Assembly (NCBI RefSeq): GCF_035998675.1
Contig: NZ_DASYHI010000013.1
Location: forward strand, 310,001-374,000
Length of the DNA: 64,000 nucleotides
Source of the DNA: Telluribacter sp035998675
GTDB taxonomy: Bacteria; Bacteroidota; Bacteroidia; Cytophagales; Spirosomataceae
Reading direction: 5' to 3'
Shown here: piece by piece, positions 43,318 through 53,406 of the stretch
How positions within the stretch are numbered: the first letter of the stretch is position 1
Layout of the letters: each line of letters begins with the position of its first letter
Position numbers and translations under genes: made by a program
The notes under the pieces: model-generated
Seen by the model: the letters and a program-made list of their open reading frames with translations, nothing else
Told to the model about the DNA's origin: nothing
Databases searched by the model: none

Positions 43318-44670
43318 ATGAAACAAGTCTTTTTTCTTTTTTCGATCCTGCTTTTAACCATACCTAATACCCATGCCCAAACCGTCGTTCAGCGTGACCC
43401 TGCCATTTCACAAATGGTAGCTGAGATTTCTGAAGACAGCCTGCGGGCGCATATCGACGGACTGGTAAGCTTTGGTACCCGCCACACCCTAAGCGCCACT
43501 ACCGGCCCGCAGGGTATAGGAGCGGCCCGGCGCTGGACACTGGGCAAATTTCAACAGTACGCCAGGCAGTCGGGGGGCCGCATGACGGCTACCATCGATA
43601 CCTGGACCTTGCAGCCCGACGGCCGCCGCATTGACAAGCCCGTGGAAATGGGCAATGTCATGGCTACTTTGAAAGGTACCGATCCTGCGGATACACGCGT
43701 ATTTCTGGTGAGCGGGCACATCGACAGCCGCGTCACTGACGTCATGAACCGTGAAAGCAAAGCCCCCGGTGCCAACGACGACGGCTCCGGTACGGCGGCG
43801 GTAATAGAACTGGCTCGTGTGATGAGTAAGTACAGCTTTCCGGCAACCATTGTATTTGTAGCAGTGAGTGGCGAAGAACAGGGCTTGCTCGGGGCAGAGC
43901 ACCTGGCACAGCGGGCCCTGGACGAAAAGTGGAACCTCGAAGCCCTGCTCAATAACGACATTATGGGTTCCAACAACAGCCATGACACCCGGATTATTAA
44001 TAACACCGTGGTGCGGGTATTCAGCGAGGGGCTTTCGGGCTTCGAAACCGACAAAAGGGCCGCTAACGTCCGGCAGTATGGTCTGGAAAACGATGGCAAG
44101 TCACGTACACTGGCGCGTTATGTCAAAGAGGTAGGCGAACGCTATGTAGATAATCTGGAAGTTCGCCTCATCTACCGCAACGACCGCTACCTGCGCGGCG
44201 GCGACCATACGCCTTTTGTCAACCGCGACTTTGCAGCCGTTCGTATTACCGAGATGAATGAGAACTTTGAGCACCAGCACCAGGACCTGCGCACCGAGAA
44301 AGGCGTGGAGTACGGTGACTACGCTAAGTTCATGGATTTTGAATACCTGCATAAAAACACGGCGCTGAACCTGGCTAATCTGGCCAATCTGGCTAAGGCA
44401 CCCGGTCAGCCGCAGAACGTAACCATGGAAGCCCGGAACCTGACCAATGCTACCTCCCTCTTCTGGCAGGCTCCCAAGAGCGGTAAGGTAAAAGGGTACT
44501 ATGTGCTCATGCGGGAAACGCATTGGCCCTTCTGGCAAAAGAAATTTTTTACCGACAAACTGGGCCTGACCCTGCCCTACTCCAAAGACAACTACTTCTT
44601 TGCGGTGCAGGCCGTCAGTGAAGACGGCAACGAGAGCCTTCCGGTACTACCCCGCCCCGGCATGCGGTAA
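43318..44670 (+). CDS. Exported M28-family aminopeptidase
   Basis: 450 residues with a signal peptide (TIPNTHAQ). Two-zinc M28 motifs: VSGHIDSRV (His and Asp), GANDDGSGTAAVIEL (bridging Asp), SGEEQGLLGAEH (catalytic Glu pair) and GGDHTPFV (last His). A C-terminal fibronectin-like region starts near residue 365. The frame opens at 43207 but the ATG at 43318 begins the signal. It ends at a two-way terminator. Confidence 0.9.
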   Translation: MKQVFFLFSILLLTIPNTHAQTVVQRDPAISQMVAEISEDSLRAHIDGLVSFGTRHTLSATTGPQGIGAARRWTLGKFQQYARQSGGRMTATIDTWTLQPDGRRIDKPVEMGNVMATLKGTDPADTRVFLVSGHIDSRVTDVMNRESKAPGANDDGSGTAAVIELARVMSKYSFPATIVFVAVSGEEQGLLGAEHLAQRALDEKWNLEALLNNDIMGSNNSHDTRIINNTVVRVFSEGLSGFETDKRAANVRQYGLENDGKSRTLARYVKEVGERYVDNLEVRLIYRNDRYLRGGDHTPFVNRDFAAVRITEMNENFEHQHQDLRTEKGVEYGDYAKFMDFEYLHKNTALNLANLANLAKAPGQPQNVTMEARNLTNATSLFWQAPKSGKVKGYYVLMRETHWPFWQKKFFTDKLGLTLPYSKDNYFFAVQAVSEDGNESLPVLPRPGMR

Positions 44671-44675
44671 GTACC

Positions 44676-44719
44676 TTAAATAAGAAGCCCCGCCAGTGCT
44701 GGCGGGGCTTCTTATTTAA
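44676..44719. terminator. Bidirectional terminator between M28 and xylA
   Basis: 21-bp perfect arms with a GC core (GAAGCCCCGCCAG/CTGGCGGGGCTTC), TG loop, and A/T tracts on both outer sides. It sits between convergent genes and can serve both strands. Confidence 0.92.
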
Positions 44720-44777
44720 AATTATAAAAGGCTGTTGCAGCCATTAGCTAAAAGCTAACCCGCTAATACCTAACCAC

Positions 44778-46106
44778 CTAAATAAACCGGGCCAGTAGGT
44801 TCTCGAGGTACTCCTGGCGTCCGGAAATCATCGTAGGCTCACCACCGTCTACCGCCATCTGAAAGAGGTCCTCCAGTTGCAGTTTACCGGCCTCGTAGTC
44901 GGCGCCCTTACCGCTGTCAAAGCTGGCGTAGCGTTCGGTACGTATTTTATCAAATTCTCCGTGCTGGATGACCTTATCCGCTATTACCAGAGCGCGGGCT
45001 ACGGTATCCATACCACCAATGTGGGCGTAGAATATATCCTCCATATCGGTTGAGTTGCGGCGGCGTTTAGCGTCGAAGTTGATACCTCCACCGGCCAGTC
45101 CACCTGCTTTCAGGATTACCATCATGGCCTGCGTCCACTCCATAAGGTCATTCGGAAACTGGTCGGTGTCCCAGCCGTTCTGGTAGTCGCCGCGGTTGGC
45201 ATCAATGGAACCCAGCACACCGGCATCGGCCGCTACCTGTAATTCGTGGTCAAACGTATGACCGGCCAGCGTAGCGTGGTTTACTTCAATATTAATAGCG
45301 AAGTCGTCCAGCAGGTCAAACTGACGGAGGAAGCCTATAACGGTAGCGCAGTCGTAGTCGTACTGGTGCTTGGTAGGCTCCATGGGTTTAGGCTCAATGA
45401 AGAACTTGCCCTTAAAGCCATTTTTACGGGCATAGGCTACGGCCATTTTGAGCATTTGGGCAAAGTGCTCCTGCTCACGCTTCATGTCAGTATTCAAGAG
45501 GGTCATGTACCCCTCACGACCACCCCAAAACACGTAGTTCTCACCGCCCAGAGCAATGGTAGCATCCAGGGCCATTTTAACTTGTGCACCGGCGTGGGTT
45601 ACTACCTGGAAGTCAGGATTGGTGGAAGCGCCGTTCATGTAACGGTGGTGACTGAACAGGTTAGCAGTTCCCCACAGCAGCTTCACGCCCGACTCCTTCT
45701 GCTTAGCGCCCAGGTAGTCGGTCATGGTCTGGATGCGCTTTTCGTTGGTACGTACTTCGTCGGCGTAGTCTATCACGTCTAAATCGTGGAAGCAGTAGTA
45801 GGGGGCACCCATCTTGGTAATAAATTCAAAGGCAGCATCCGCTTTATCTTTGGCCCGGTCAATAGGGTCACTTTTTTCATCCCAGGGATAAAACTGGGTA
45901 GGCCCGCCGAAGGGGTCCAGCCCGGAACCAACGAAGGTATGCCAGTAAGCGATGGCAAACCGCAGATGCTCTTTCATGCTTTTGCCGACAATAATCCGAT
46001 TTTCATCGTACCAGCGGAAGGCAAGTGGATTATCTGTTTCAGGACCTTCGTAGGCTATTTTGCCAACGCCTTTAAAATACTCCCGATCACCAAGTAAAAT
46101 ACCCAT
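44778..46106 (-). CDS. xylA: Xylose isomerase
   Basis: 442 residues. It interconverts xylose and xylulose (also glucose and fructose). Motifs: FHDLDVI with the catalytic His, VFWGGREGYMTLLNT, FIEPKPMEPTKHQYD with metal Glu, and EVNHATLAGHTF with metal residues. Length is normal for the long (class II) type. No xylulokinase gene is adjacent in the window. Confidence 0.96.
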   Translation of the reverse strand: MGILLGDREYFKGVGKIAYEGPETDNPLAFRWYDENRIIVGKSMKEHLRFAIAYWHTFVGSGLDPFGGPTQFYPWDEKSDPIDRAKDKADAAFEFITKMGAPYYCFHDLDVIDYADEVRTNEKRIQTMTDYLGAKQKESGVKLLWGTANLFSHHRYMNGASTNPDFQVVTHAGAQVKMALDATIALGGENYVFWGGREGYMTLLNTDMKREQEHFAQMLKMAVAYARKNGFKGKFFIEPKPMEPTKHQYDYDCATVIGFLRQFDLLDDFAINIEVNHATLAGHTFDHELQVAADAGVLGSIDANRGDYQNGWDTDQFPNDLMEWTQAMMVILKAGGLAGGGINFDAKRRRNSTDMEDIFYAHIGGMDTVARALVIADKVIQHGEFDKIRTERYASFDSGKGADYEAGKLQLEDLFQMAVDGGEPTMISGRQEYLENLLARFI

Positions 46107-46193
46107 GTTTGTAGTGATAATAGTGGTTAAATATTAGAGTTAGTTTGTTAAGTGTAAAATTGACAATTTTTACTCGAATTACAGTAATAAATT

Positions 46194-46236
46194 AAAAAGA
46201 GTAGGTCAGGGCTATACGCCCTGACCTACTCTTTTT
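46194..46236 (-). terminator. Terminator after ppiD
   Basis: 19-bp arms (AAAAAGAGTAGGTCAGGGC and its complement) with a 5-base loop, 26 bases past the ppiD stop. A/T tracts flank the stem on both sides, so it ends ppiD transcription before xylA. Confidence 0.88.
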
Positions 46237-46261
46237 ATAAGATAGTCGCTATGTTAATCTA

Positions 46262-48379
46262 CTAAAAGAATCTGGCGCGGTGGTCAGCGATATTGGCCTT
46301 ATCACGGATGGCCTCACTCAACAGGAAGCTGGTACGGCTTTCGAGCGCCTGCAGAAGCTGGGTTTTGTAAGGTGTATAATCCGCAATTTGGGGGGCGTCG
46401 GTGCGTCCTTTCAGCTCAACGACGAACACGCCATTTTCACCGGTGAATACGCCCGTTTTCTGACCTACTTTCAGCCCAAAGGCTTTACCCAGTGCGATAG
46501 GGTCAAAGCCGGCACTGCTCAGGAAGCCGGTAGCCAACGAAAGATCTTCGGCCTCTTCAACGAGTGCTCCGGCACCATACTTGGCCGACATGGCAGTCAA
46601 ATCTCCGTTGAGTCCTTTCAGTTTGGCGGTAATCTGCTCAGCTTTGAGTTGATTACGTACCTTGGCGGTCAGTTCATCCCGGAAATCGTCAACCTTTACT
46701 TTGTCCTGGTCGGTTTTGCCGGTCACTACGGCTACTACATACTGCTCGTCCGTTTCGAATACTTCCGATACATCGTTGATATCGGTTTTATCATTGAAAG
46801 CCCAGCGTACAATCTCCCGGGCGTTCTGGACAGCGTTAATAGTAGTACCTGTTTCGGGTACGCGGTTAGCCGTAGCTACTACCAGCGACTTGTCTTTCTT
46901 AACAGCTTCATCAAATTCTGCTTTGGTATCTACCGAAGTAGCAAATTCATCGGCTTTCCGGTAGGCCTCGTCACGAGTCGCCTGGCTGGGGGCGATGGTC
47001 TTACCAATGGCTGCGATGCGGTACAACGTGTTAGTTTTGGCGTCGGTTACTTTGATGATGTGGAAACCAAACTGGCTTTCTACAACCCTGTTCACCAGAC
47101 CGGTACCATTCATAGAGAAAACGGCATCTTCAAAAGGCTTCACCATAGAGCCGTTATTCTGGAAGTACCCCAAATCGCCACCGCGCTGCGCCGAACCCGG
47201 ATCGGCACTGGAAGTAGCCGCCAGGGCTTCAAAACTGGCACCGCCCCGGATTTGGTTGATCAGAGCCTCGGCCCGCTGGCGGGCAGCTGATTTAGCTGAG
47301 TCCGAAGGATTTTCGGGACGAATAAGAATATGGCTGGCCCGGGCTGTATACACCGAATCTTTTACGGTACCTCCGTACTTATATATAAAATAAGTATTGC
47401 CTTCGCGATAAGGACCGTACACACCACCCGGTACAAATGTATTCACCGCTTCTTTAAGCTGATCCGACATATTCGCAAACGACATAGTAGTAGGCATGGG
47501 AATATCCGAGTTCATGCGGGCGTAGGATGAATCATTCTCCGCCGCCGCCAGACCACGTGCCAGATCTTTGATGTCGGTATAGAGCGCTGAGCTATCGTCT
47601 TTGGCGGGTTGTATCGGGAACGTTACGTACTGAATGGTACGGGTTTCGGCGCCTTTGTATTCGTCGCGGTGGTCGTTCAGGTACTTCTCCAGCTGAGCAT
47701 CCGTCACCTTTATCGTCGTGTCAGGAATTGAATAGAAAGGCACGTACAGATAACGGATAGAAGCCTTTGTATTTTGGGCTACGTATTCCTTTTCGGATTC
47801 GGCCTTGGTCACATACGACGACAACCGTAGCAGGTTTTCGTATTTCTGACGGAGGCGATCGTCCCGCAGACTTTTCTCAAAAGCTACCCACGACTGCTGC
47901 TGAGGCAGGGGCAGACTTTTCAGGTTTTTGAGGTAGCTGACAACGGCGGTTTTATCAAACCGGCCCGTGGTAGGATCAGCAAAAGCCTGCTGGATAGCGG
48001 GGCTGATATGATTCCCCTGCACCATGTCAAACAATTCTTCGTCCGTTACTTCCAGACCCAGTTTTTCGTACTGCTCTCTGTAAGCAATATCAATAATCAT
48101 CTGGTTCCAGGCCTGCTCCCGCAGCGCAACCACCTCCTGCTCATTAGCACTACGGCCGGTTTGGGCTTCGTAGTTCTGGCGAAGTACATCCACCCGATTC
48201 TGGAAATCTTTGATGTCGATGTCTCTTCCGGCAATCTCTCCTACCGTCTGGTTATTGCCTCCGCCAAACAGGGTGTTGGGGCCCAGCAGGTCACCACCCA
48301 CGATGAACAGGATTAAGCTCACGGCAATAACCGTAACGGCAATACCTGACTTCTCTCTGATTTTTGTAATTAATGCCAT
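46262..48379 (-). CDS. ppiD: Peptidyl-prolyl isomerase PpiD/SurA-like
   Basis: 705 residues. N-terminal membrane anchor (GIAVTVIAVSLILFIVGG, residues 11-28), a SurA-N-like chaperone region (residues 40-200), then a parvulin domain near residues 345-450 (ARASHILIRPENPSD ... GGDLGYFQ ... FGFHIIKV). It folds outer-membrane and exported proteins at the inner membrane. Length exceeds E. coli PpiD slightly, as usual in Bacteroidota. It has its own terminator. Confidence 0.93.
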   Translation of the reverse strand: MALITKIREKSGIAVTVIAVSLILFIVGGDLLGPNTLFGGGNNQTVGEIAGRDIDIKDFQNRVDVLRQNYEAQTGRSANEQEVVALREQAWNQMIIDIAYREQYEKLGLEVTDEELFDMVQGNHISPAIQQAFADPTTGRFDKTAVVSYLKNLKSLPLPQQQSWVAFEKSLRDDRLRQKYENLLRLSSYVTKAESEKEYVAQNTKASIRYLYVPFYSIPDTTIKVTDAQLEKYLNDHRDEYKGAETRTIQYVTFPIQPAKDDSSALYTDIKDLARGLAAAENDSSYARMNSDIPMPTTMSFANMSDQLKEAVNTFVPGGVYGPYREGNTYFIYKYGGTVKDSVYTARASHILIRPENPSDSAKSAARQRAEALINQIRGGASFEALAATSSADPGSAQRGGDLGYFQNNGSMVKPFEDAVFSMNGTGLVNRVVESQFGFHIIKVTDAKTNTLYRIAAIGKTIAPSQATRDEAYRKADEFATSVDTKAEFDEAVKKDKSLVVATANRVPETGTTINAVQNAREIVRWAFNDKTDINDVSEVFETDEQYVVAVVTGKTDQDKVKVDDFRDELTAKVRNQLKAEQITAKLKGLNGDLTAMSAKYGAGALVEEAEDLSLATGFLSSAGFDPIALGKAFGLKVGQKTGVFTGENGVFVVELKGRTDAPQIADYTPYKTQLLQALESRTSFLLSEAIRDKANIADHRARFF

Positions 48380-48548
48380 TTTGTACTATTTCAAAAATTT
48401 GACCCGCAAAATAAAATCTTTTATTCTTACTATCCAAGATTGTTTGGACTCTAATCCGTCAGGATGTCAATAAAGTCACTTCTTTTTCAAAACTTTTTCC
48501 AACCCAACAGGTTACCTACAACGTTCGGGGCGGCCAAAAGACTATATA

Positions 48549-49043
48549 TTACTGCATGTATTTTAAATTCAGCGCGTACAAGCCCAAAAAAATAATACTA
48601 AAGAAAGCTTCGCCCAGCGTCACTACTAAGCCCAGCCAACCGCCTATGAGCAGTACCGGTACCAGCAGCGCTACGGCTACCCCGCCCGCGTAAAAGTAAA
48701 AGCCCCGTTTCTGAAGCCCCCACATCAGATAGGCCCCAAACAAAGTCAGTGATTCGTAAATGAGCAGGATAATGGCGCTGGTCTGGATGGTATCAGCATC
48801 CAGGCGGGTCAGGACCGAGTCAAAAAGGCTATTGACTATATCGGAGTCAGCCTCCTGGCTTCGTTCCTCCATATTTTCCCTGAATGTCTCGAACATCTGC
48901 TGCATCTGATCGGCCACCACACCGGGAGTCCAAAGCCGCTCCGACTGCGTCCATAATCCCGACACCGCACTGATAAAAGTCAGCACACACAGCACCGTCA
49001 AAAATAAAGGCCGTTGGGCGGGTGCTTCTGTCTGATTTTGCAT
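48549..49043 (-). CDS. Membrane protein of unknown function
   Basis: 164 residues with four hydrophobic spans, at about 12-32, 88-108, 113-132 and 136-158. A long acidic loop lies between spans one and two (residues 45-80). No family recognised beyond a Bacteroidota hypothetical. It is divergent from the SCP2 gene. Confidence 0.6.
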   Translation of the reverse strand: MQNQTEAPAQRPLFLTVLCVLTFISAVSGLWTQSERLWTPGVVADQMQQMFETFRENMEERSQEADSDIVNSLFDSVLTRLDADTIQTSAIILLIYESLTLFGAYLMWGLQKRGFYFYAGGVAVALLVPVLLIGGWLGLVVTLGEAFFSIIFLGLYALNLKYMQ

Positions 49044-49177
49044 GAAATTGAAAAATTACTTAAAAAGAGGCCAAAAATTGCCGATTTCAATGAAAACACC
49101 AAAAGCATTTGATTTTTATTACTGCGCCGATACATTTACACGTTATTAACAATAATTAACTAAAAACCGACCGAAGA

Positions 49178-49477
49178 ATGAGTTTACAAATCCTGACCGA
49201 CCGCATACGAAACATAGTAGGAAATGACAGCGGACTCGACGCAACCGTTAAGTTCAAAACCGAAGAAGGGGTGGTGTTTGTAGATTCAACCCAGGTACCA
49301 AATGTGGTATCCAACGAAGACCGGGAAGCTGACTGTAACCTGGAAATATCTACCAAGAACGCCCTCCAGCTCATGGACGGAGACCTTAACCCCATGACCG
49401 CTTTCATGATGGGCAAGCTGAAAGTAAAAGGCGACATGGGCATTGCCATGAAAATAGCCCAGACCTTCGGCAGCTGA
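49178..49477 (+). CDS. SCP2 sterol-binding-domain protein
   Basis: 99 residues forming a single SCP2-type lipid-binding domain: ADCNLEISTKNALQLMDGDLNP, then AFMMGKLKVKGDMGIAMKI. The family binds fatty acids, acyl-CoAs or sterols in a hydrophobic tunnel. Free-standing bacterial versions have no assigned pathway. A nested hairpin follows the gene. Confidence 0.87.
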   Translation: MSLQILTDRIRNIVGNDSGLDATVKFKTEEGVVFVDSTQVPNVVSNEDREADCNLEISTKNALQLMDGDLNPMTAFMMGKLKVKGDMGIAMKIAQTFGS

Positions 49478-49498
49478 CAAGGCCGGTGCTAAAATAGC

Positions 49499-49597
49499 CG
49501 GTGTCACTGGTATAGTAACCTGTAACGACCAGTGGCACCAATTGTACGCCTGCCCGGTGCCACTGGTGAAGACAACCGCAAACCGCCAGTGACACCG
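49499..49597 (+). repeat. Nested double hairpin after the SCP2 gene
   Basis: Four related arms. CGGTGTCACTGG (49499-49510) pairs perfectly with 49586-49597. CCAGTGGCACC (49529-49539) pairs perfectly with GGTGCCACTGG (49556-49566). Adjacent arms could also pair with a G-T wobble, so two folds are possible. It may act as a terminator or mRNA end. Confidence 0.6.
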
Positions 49598-49670
49598 ATT
49601 CTACCTAAGTACCAGTGAGTAAGTTAAAGGCCGCCCGGGCTTTGTCTGCTAAATTACTTTTTGGCTCTTT

Positions 49671-51116
49671 ATGGAAAAGAATAAAGTACCCTCCCCGACC
49701 CGGCGTCAGTTTATAAAAGGTAGTACCCTGGCAGCGGCCGGATTCATGATAGTACCCCGCCATGTACTTGGCAAAGGGTACATAGCCCCCAGCGACAAGC
49801 TTAATATAGCGGCCGTAGGCTGCGGTGGCAAAGCCGACTACAACATTCAGCAGGCCTATAACAAAGGTACCGATAACTTCGTGGCCCTGTGCGACGTGGA
49901 CGACCGGCAGTCGGTCAAGTACCGGGCGCAGTTTCAGCAGGCTCCCTACTACCGCGACTACCGCCAGATGCTGGAAAAGGAAGCTAAAAATATTGACGCC
50001 GTTATCGTCACTACGCCCGACCACATGCACTACCCTATAGCCATGGCCGCCATGCAACTGGGAAAGCACGTGTACGTAGAAAAACCCCTGACCAAGGATA
50101 TATGGGAAGCCCGTATGCTAACCGAAGCCGCCAAAAAATACAAGGTAGTAACCCAGATGGGCAACCAGGGCAGCAGCGGCGACGGTACCCGCCAGACCGA
50201 AGCCATTGTGCAGTCGGGTATGATTGGTGACGTGCATACGGTAGAAGTATGGACTAACCGGCCGGTGTGGCCGCAGGGGGTCAAATCGCCCAAAGACCGG
50301 GGGGAGTCACAGCCCGTTCCCGAGGGAGTAGACTGGAACCTGTGGCTGGGTACTGCGCCTCAGCGCCCCTACCACGAAGCATACATGCCCTTCCGCTGGC
50401 GCGGCTACTGGGACTTCGGTACCGGTGCGCTGGGCGACATGGGCTGCCACTTTATAGATGTCCCTTTCCGGGCGCTGAAGCTGGGGTACCCAACCTCCGT
50501 TGAATGTAGCGTGGGTTCGGTATACGCGGATTTCTTTCAGGAAGCCTTCTTCGATGACGTCTGTCCGCCTTCTTCTTCCATCCACCTCCGTTTTCCTTCG
50601 CAGGTGAAGAATGGGGAAGAAATCCGGCTTAACTGGTACGACGGCGGCATTCGCCCCGCCTTACCCGACGGCTGCGACTACCAGACTGTATTTGGCAGTT
50701 CCGACGGCGGTATCATGTTTATTGGTACCAAAGGTATAGTAAGTGCCGAGCTGTTTGGGGCTAATCCGCGGCTGTGGCCGGAGGCAAAGTTTAAGGGTAC
50801 CAATTTGCCCAAACCTACCCGCCCGCTCGTGGAAGGTGGCTGGCCGGGGCACCAGCAGCAGTGGGTAAAGGCCTGCAAGCAGGGGTACGGCGCCTACACC
50901 AGTTCGTCATTTGACCAGTCCGGCCCCCTCACCGAAACAGTACTGATGGGCAACCTGGCGGTGCGGTCGTTCCTGTACCGGGAGCCCAAAGCCGACGGCA
51001 AGGGCGTTACTTTTCCCGGCCGTCAGAAGCTGCTCTGGGACGGTCCCAATATGAAAATCACCAATTTTGCTCCCGCCAATGGGTTTGTGAAGCGCGAGTA
51101 CCGCACCGGCTGGTAG
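49671..51116 (+). CDS. Tat-exported Gfo/Idh/MocA-family oxidoreductase
   Basis: 481 residues. Twin-arginine signal TRRQFIKGSTLAAAG in the first 35 residues. A Rossmann NAD(P) fold follows (LNIAAVGCGGKADYN), with the family motif VEKPLT near residue 143 and GDMGCHFID near 260. These oxidise or reduce sugars and cyclitols with a bound cofactor. Periplasmic forms are common in Bacteroidota polysaccharide use. Ends at a clear terminator. Confidence 0.9.
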   Translation: MEKNKVPSPTRRQFIKGSTLAAAGFMIVPRHVLGKGYIAPSDKLNIAAVGCGGKADYNIQQAYNKGTDNFVALCDVDDRQSVKYRAQFQQAPYYRDYRQMLEKEAKNIDAVIVTTPDHMHYPIAMAAMQLGKHVYVEKPLTKDIWEARMLTEAAKKYKVVTQMGNQGSSGDGTRQTEAIVQSGMIGDVHTVEVWTNRPVWPQGVKSPKDRGESQPVPEGVDWNLWLGTAPQRPYHEAYMPFRWRGYWDFGTGALGDMGCHFIDVPFRALKLGYPTSVECSVGSVYADFFQEAFFDDVCPPSSSIHLRFPSQVKNGEEIRLNWYDGGIRPALPDGCDYQTVFGSSDGGIMFIGTKGIVSAELFGANPRLWPEAKFKGTNLPKPTRPLVEGGWPGHQQQWVKACKQGYGAYTSSSFDQSGPLTETVLMGNLAVRSFLYREPKADGKGVTFPGRQKLLWDGPNMKITNFAPANGFVKREYRTGW

Positions 51117-51147
51117 ATTTCCGCAGAACTTCTTCTAAATATTAATC

Positions 51148-51175
51148 AGAGGTACCTTAGTAGGTACCTCTTTTT
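51148..51175 (+). terminator. Intrinsic terminator after the oxidoreductase gene
   Basis: AGAGGTACC/GGTACCTCT stem with a 6-base loop followed by TTTTT, 31 bases after the stop. Confidence 0.88.
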
Positions 51176-51243
51176 GTTTTCCAATCTACTTTTCACCAAA
51201 TTGTTGACTTGTTTCAATCCATAAAGTATCAGGGTAAATCTCT

Positions 51244-53259
51244 ATGAGAAAAGTATCATTATTCCTCTCTCTCTTTCTATTCCTGGGGCTCACCGCCGGA
51301 CTACTGGCTCAACCGGCCAATAAGCGAAAACTGAAGCCTTCGGATGTATACCGGCTCAAAAACATCTCCAGTCCGCAGGTATCGCCCGAAGGCAAATGGG
51401 TAGCCTATGTAGTGTCAACGGTTGATTCGGCCAAAAACAAACGCAACGCCGATCTCTGGATGATCAGCTGGGACGGTAAAGAAAACATTCAACTCACCCA
51501 CAGCCCCGACGGCGAGTCGCAGCCGCGTTGGAGCCCCGACGGCAAGTTTCTTTCTTTCGTATCGTCGCGGGGCGATCTGGACCAAAGCCAGATTTGGCTG
51601 ATGGACCGGCGGGGAGGCGAAGCCAGAAAACTCACCGACCTGAAACACGAACTGGAAGACTATGCCTGGTCGCCGGACGGAAAGAAAATCCTGCTGGAAG
51701 TAAAGCAACTGGCCGATACTTCCACCAAGAAAAAAGTACCCGACCCAATAGTAACGGACCGTTTTAAGTTTAAGCAGGATGTGCAGGGGTACCTCCAGCG
51801 CGAGCCCATTCACCTGTACCTGCTGGATGTAGCTACCAAAAAAATAGATACCCTGACTACAGGTACCTACAGCGAAACCGGTGCGGAATGGTCGCCGGAT
51901 GGTTCGCAGATTGCCTTTGTCAGCAACCGCACCGAAGACCCCGACCGTAACGTAAATTCCGATATATGGGTAATGGATGCCAAACCCGGTGCTACTCCCA
52001 AAAAAATAACCACCTGGGGCGGCTCCGACAGCCAGCCCCGCTGGAGTCCCGATGGCAGGCAGATTGCCTACCTCCGTTCCTCGTCGGAGGCCTATAGCAT
52101 GTACGGACAGTCGCACCTGGCGGTGGTAGCGCGGGAGGGAGGCACTCCCAAAGTACTGTCCCAGACGCTGGACCGCGATGTTTCGAATCACCGCTGGACC
52201 GCCGACGGACAAGCCCTGACCACCTTGGTCGACGACGACCGGCAGAGTTATGTGGCGCAATATGACCTAAAATCGGGCAAGATGACGAAAGTGGCCAGTG
52301 GCGAGCGCGCCTTTAACTATCTGGAACTGCACTCTGCCGGTAATTGGGTAACCTCGGTTAGCGAGCCGCACGTTCCCGCTGAGCTTTACGCCCTGGAAGG
52401 AGGCAAAACCCGCCGCCTGACCCACCACCACAACGAGTTTGTAGATGGACTACAGCTGGCGAAAGTAGAAGGCTTCACCTCGAAGAGCAAAGATGGTACC
52501 CAGGTTTCCAGCCTGCTGTTTTTGCCGCCGGGCGCCGGAGCGCCCGACGCATCGGCGCCCGACGCCCCGGCGGGAAAGAAACTTCCCCTCATTGTATTTA
52601 TTCACGGTGGACCGGTAGCCCAGGACGACTGGGGCTTTGACCTGAGCCGGCAAATGCTGGCTGCCGCCGGTTACGCCGTAGCGGCGGTCAACTATCGGGG
52701 CAGCAATGGCCGTGGCCTGGCCTATACCGGTGCCATCAACGCCGACTGGGGAAACCTGGAAGTGGTGGACCTGCTGGGGGCGGTGGATTATCTGGTTGAA
52801 AAGGGCATTGCTGATCCGGAACGGCTGGGAATTGGCGGCTGGAGCTACGGCGGTATCCTGACCAACGCCGCCATTGCTACCGACACCCGCTTCAAGGCCG
52901 CCGCCAGCGGTGCCGGGGTATCGTTTCAGCTATCAATGTACGGGGTCGACCAGTACATTCTGCAAAACGAAAATGAACTGGGTCGCCCGTGGGAAGGGAT
53001 TGACAAGTACCTGAAAGTAGGTTTTCCCCTGCTCCACGCCGACCGTATCAAAACTCCCACCTTATTTATGGTAGGACAGAAAGACTTTAACGTACCCGCC
53101 GTAGGTACCGAGCAGATGTACCAGGCCCTAAAGTCGCTGGGAGTACCTACCCAGCTGGTAATTTATCCCAACCAGTACCACGGCATAACCGTACCCAGCT
53201 ATCAGAAAGACCGTTTCGAAAGGTACATTAACTGGTTTGACAAGTACCTGAAACCGTAG
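51244..53259 (+). CDS. Exported S9-family prolyl-oligopeptidase-like peptidase
   Basis: 671 residues with a signal peptide (GLTAGLLAQ). Residues 30-400 form a WD40/TolB-like propeller with repeated WSPDG motifs. The alpha/beta-hydrolase domain carries the nucleophile Ser in GGWSYGG, the Asp in VGQKDFNVP and the His in NQYHGI. It cleaves acylated or proline-containing peptides. A short Ala/Pro/Asp-rich insert (around residue 430) precedes the hydrolase domain. It ends at a two-way terminator. Confidence 0.93.
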   Translation: MRKVSLFLSLFLFLGLTAGLLAQPANKRKLKPSDVYRLKNISSPQVSPEGKWVAYVVSTVDSAKNKRNADLWMISWDGKENIQLTHSPDGESQPRWSPDGKFLSFVSSRGDLDQSQIWLMDRRGGEARKLTDLKHELEDYAWSPDGKKILLEVKQLADTSTKKKVPDPIVTDRFKFKQDVQGYLQREPIHLYLLDVATKKIDTLTTGTYSETGAEWSPDGSQIAFVSNRTEDPDRNVNSDIWVMDAKPGATPKKITTWGGSDSQPRWSPDGRQIAYLRSSSEAYSMYGQSHLAVVAREGGTPKVLSQTLDRDVSNHRWTADGQALTTLVDDDRQSYVAQYDLKSGKMTKVASGERAFNYLELHSAGNWVTSVSEPHVPAELYALEGGKTRRLTHHHNEFVDGLQLAKVEGFTSKSKDGTQVSSLLFLPPGAGAPDASAPDAPAGKKLPLIVFIHGGPVAQDDWGFDLSRQMLAAAGYAVAAVNYRGSNGRGLAYTGAINADWGNLEVVDLLGAVDYLVEKGIADPERLGIGGWSYGGILTNAAIATDTRFKAAASGAGVSFQLSMYGVDQYILQNENELGRPWEGIDKYLKVGFPLLHADRIKTPTLFMVGQKDFNVPAVGTEQMYQALKSLGVPTQLVIYPNQYHGITVPSYQKDRFERYINWFDKYLKP

Positions 53260-53303
53260 ACGGAAATTTCGAAGGTGGATTTCGGATTGTCGGTTGTTAG
53301 CAT

Positions 53304-53361
53304 ATCTAATAAATAGAAAAGCGCGGGAAGGAAACTCCCCGCGCTTTTCTATTTATTAGAT
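53304..53361. terminator. Bidirectional terminator between S9 and M61 genes
   Basis: 24-bp perfect arms with a GCGCGGG/CCCGCGC core and long A/T-rich outer stems, 10-base loop. It sits between convergent genes. Confidence 0.92.
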
Positions 53362-53406
53362 TAGGTACAGTTTTTAAAAAGCAAACAGCTAATACCTAAC
53401 GGCTCA

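Noticed and set aside
46280..47290. 336-codon plus-strand open frame opposite ppiD
   Set aside because: Antisense shadow; ppiD on the minus strand has clear family motifs.
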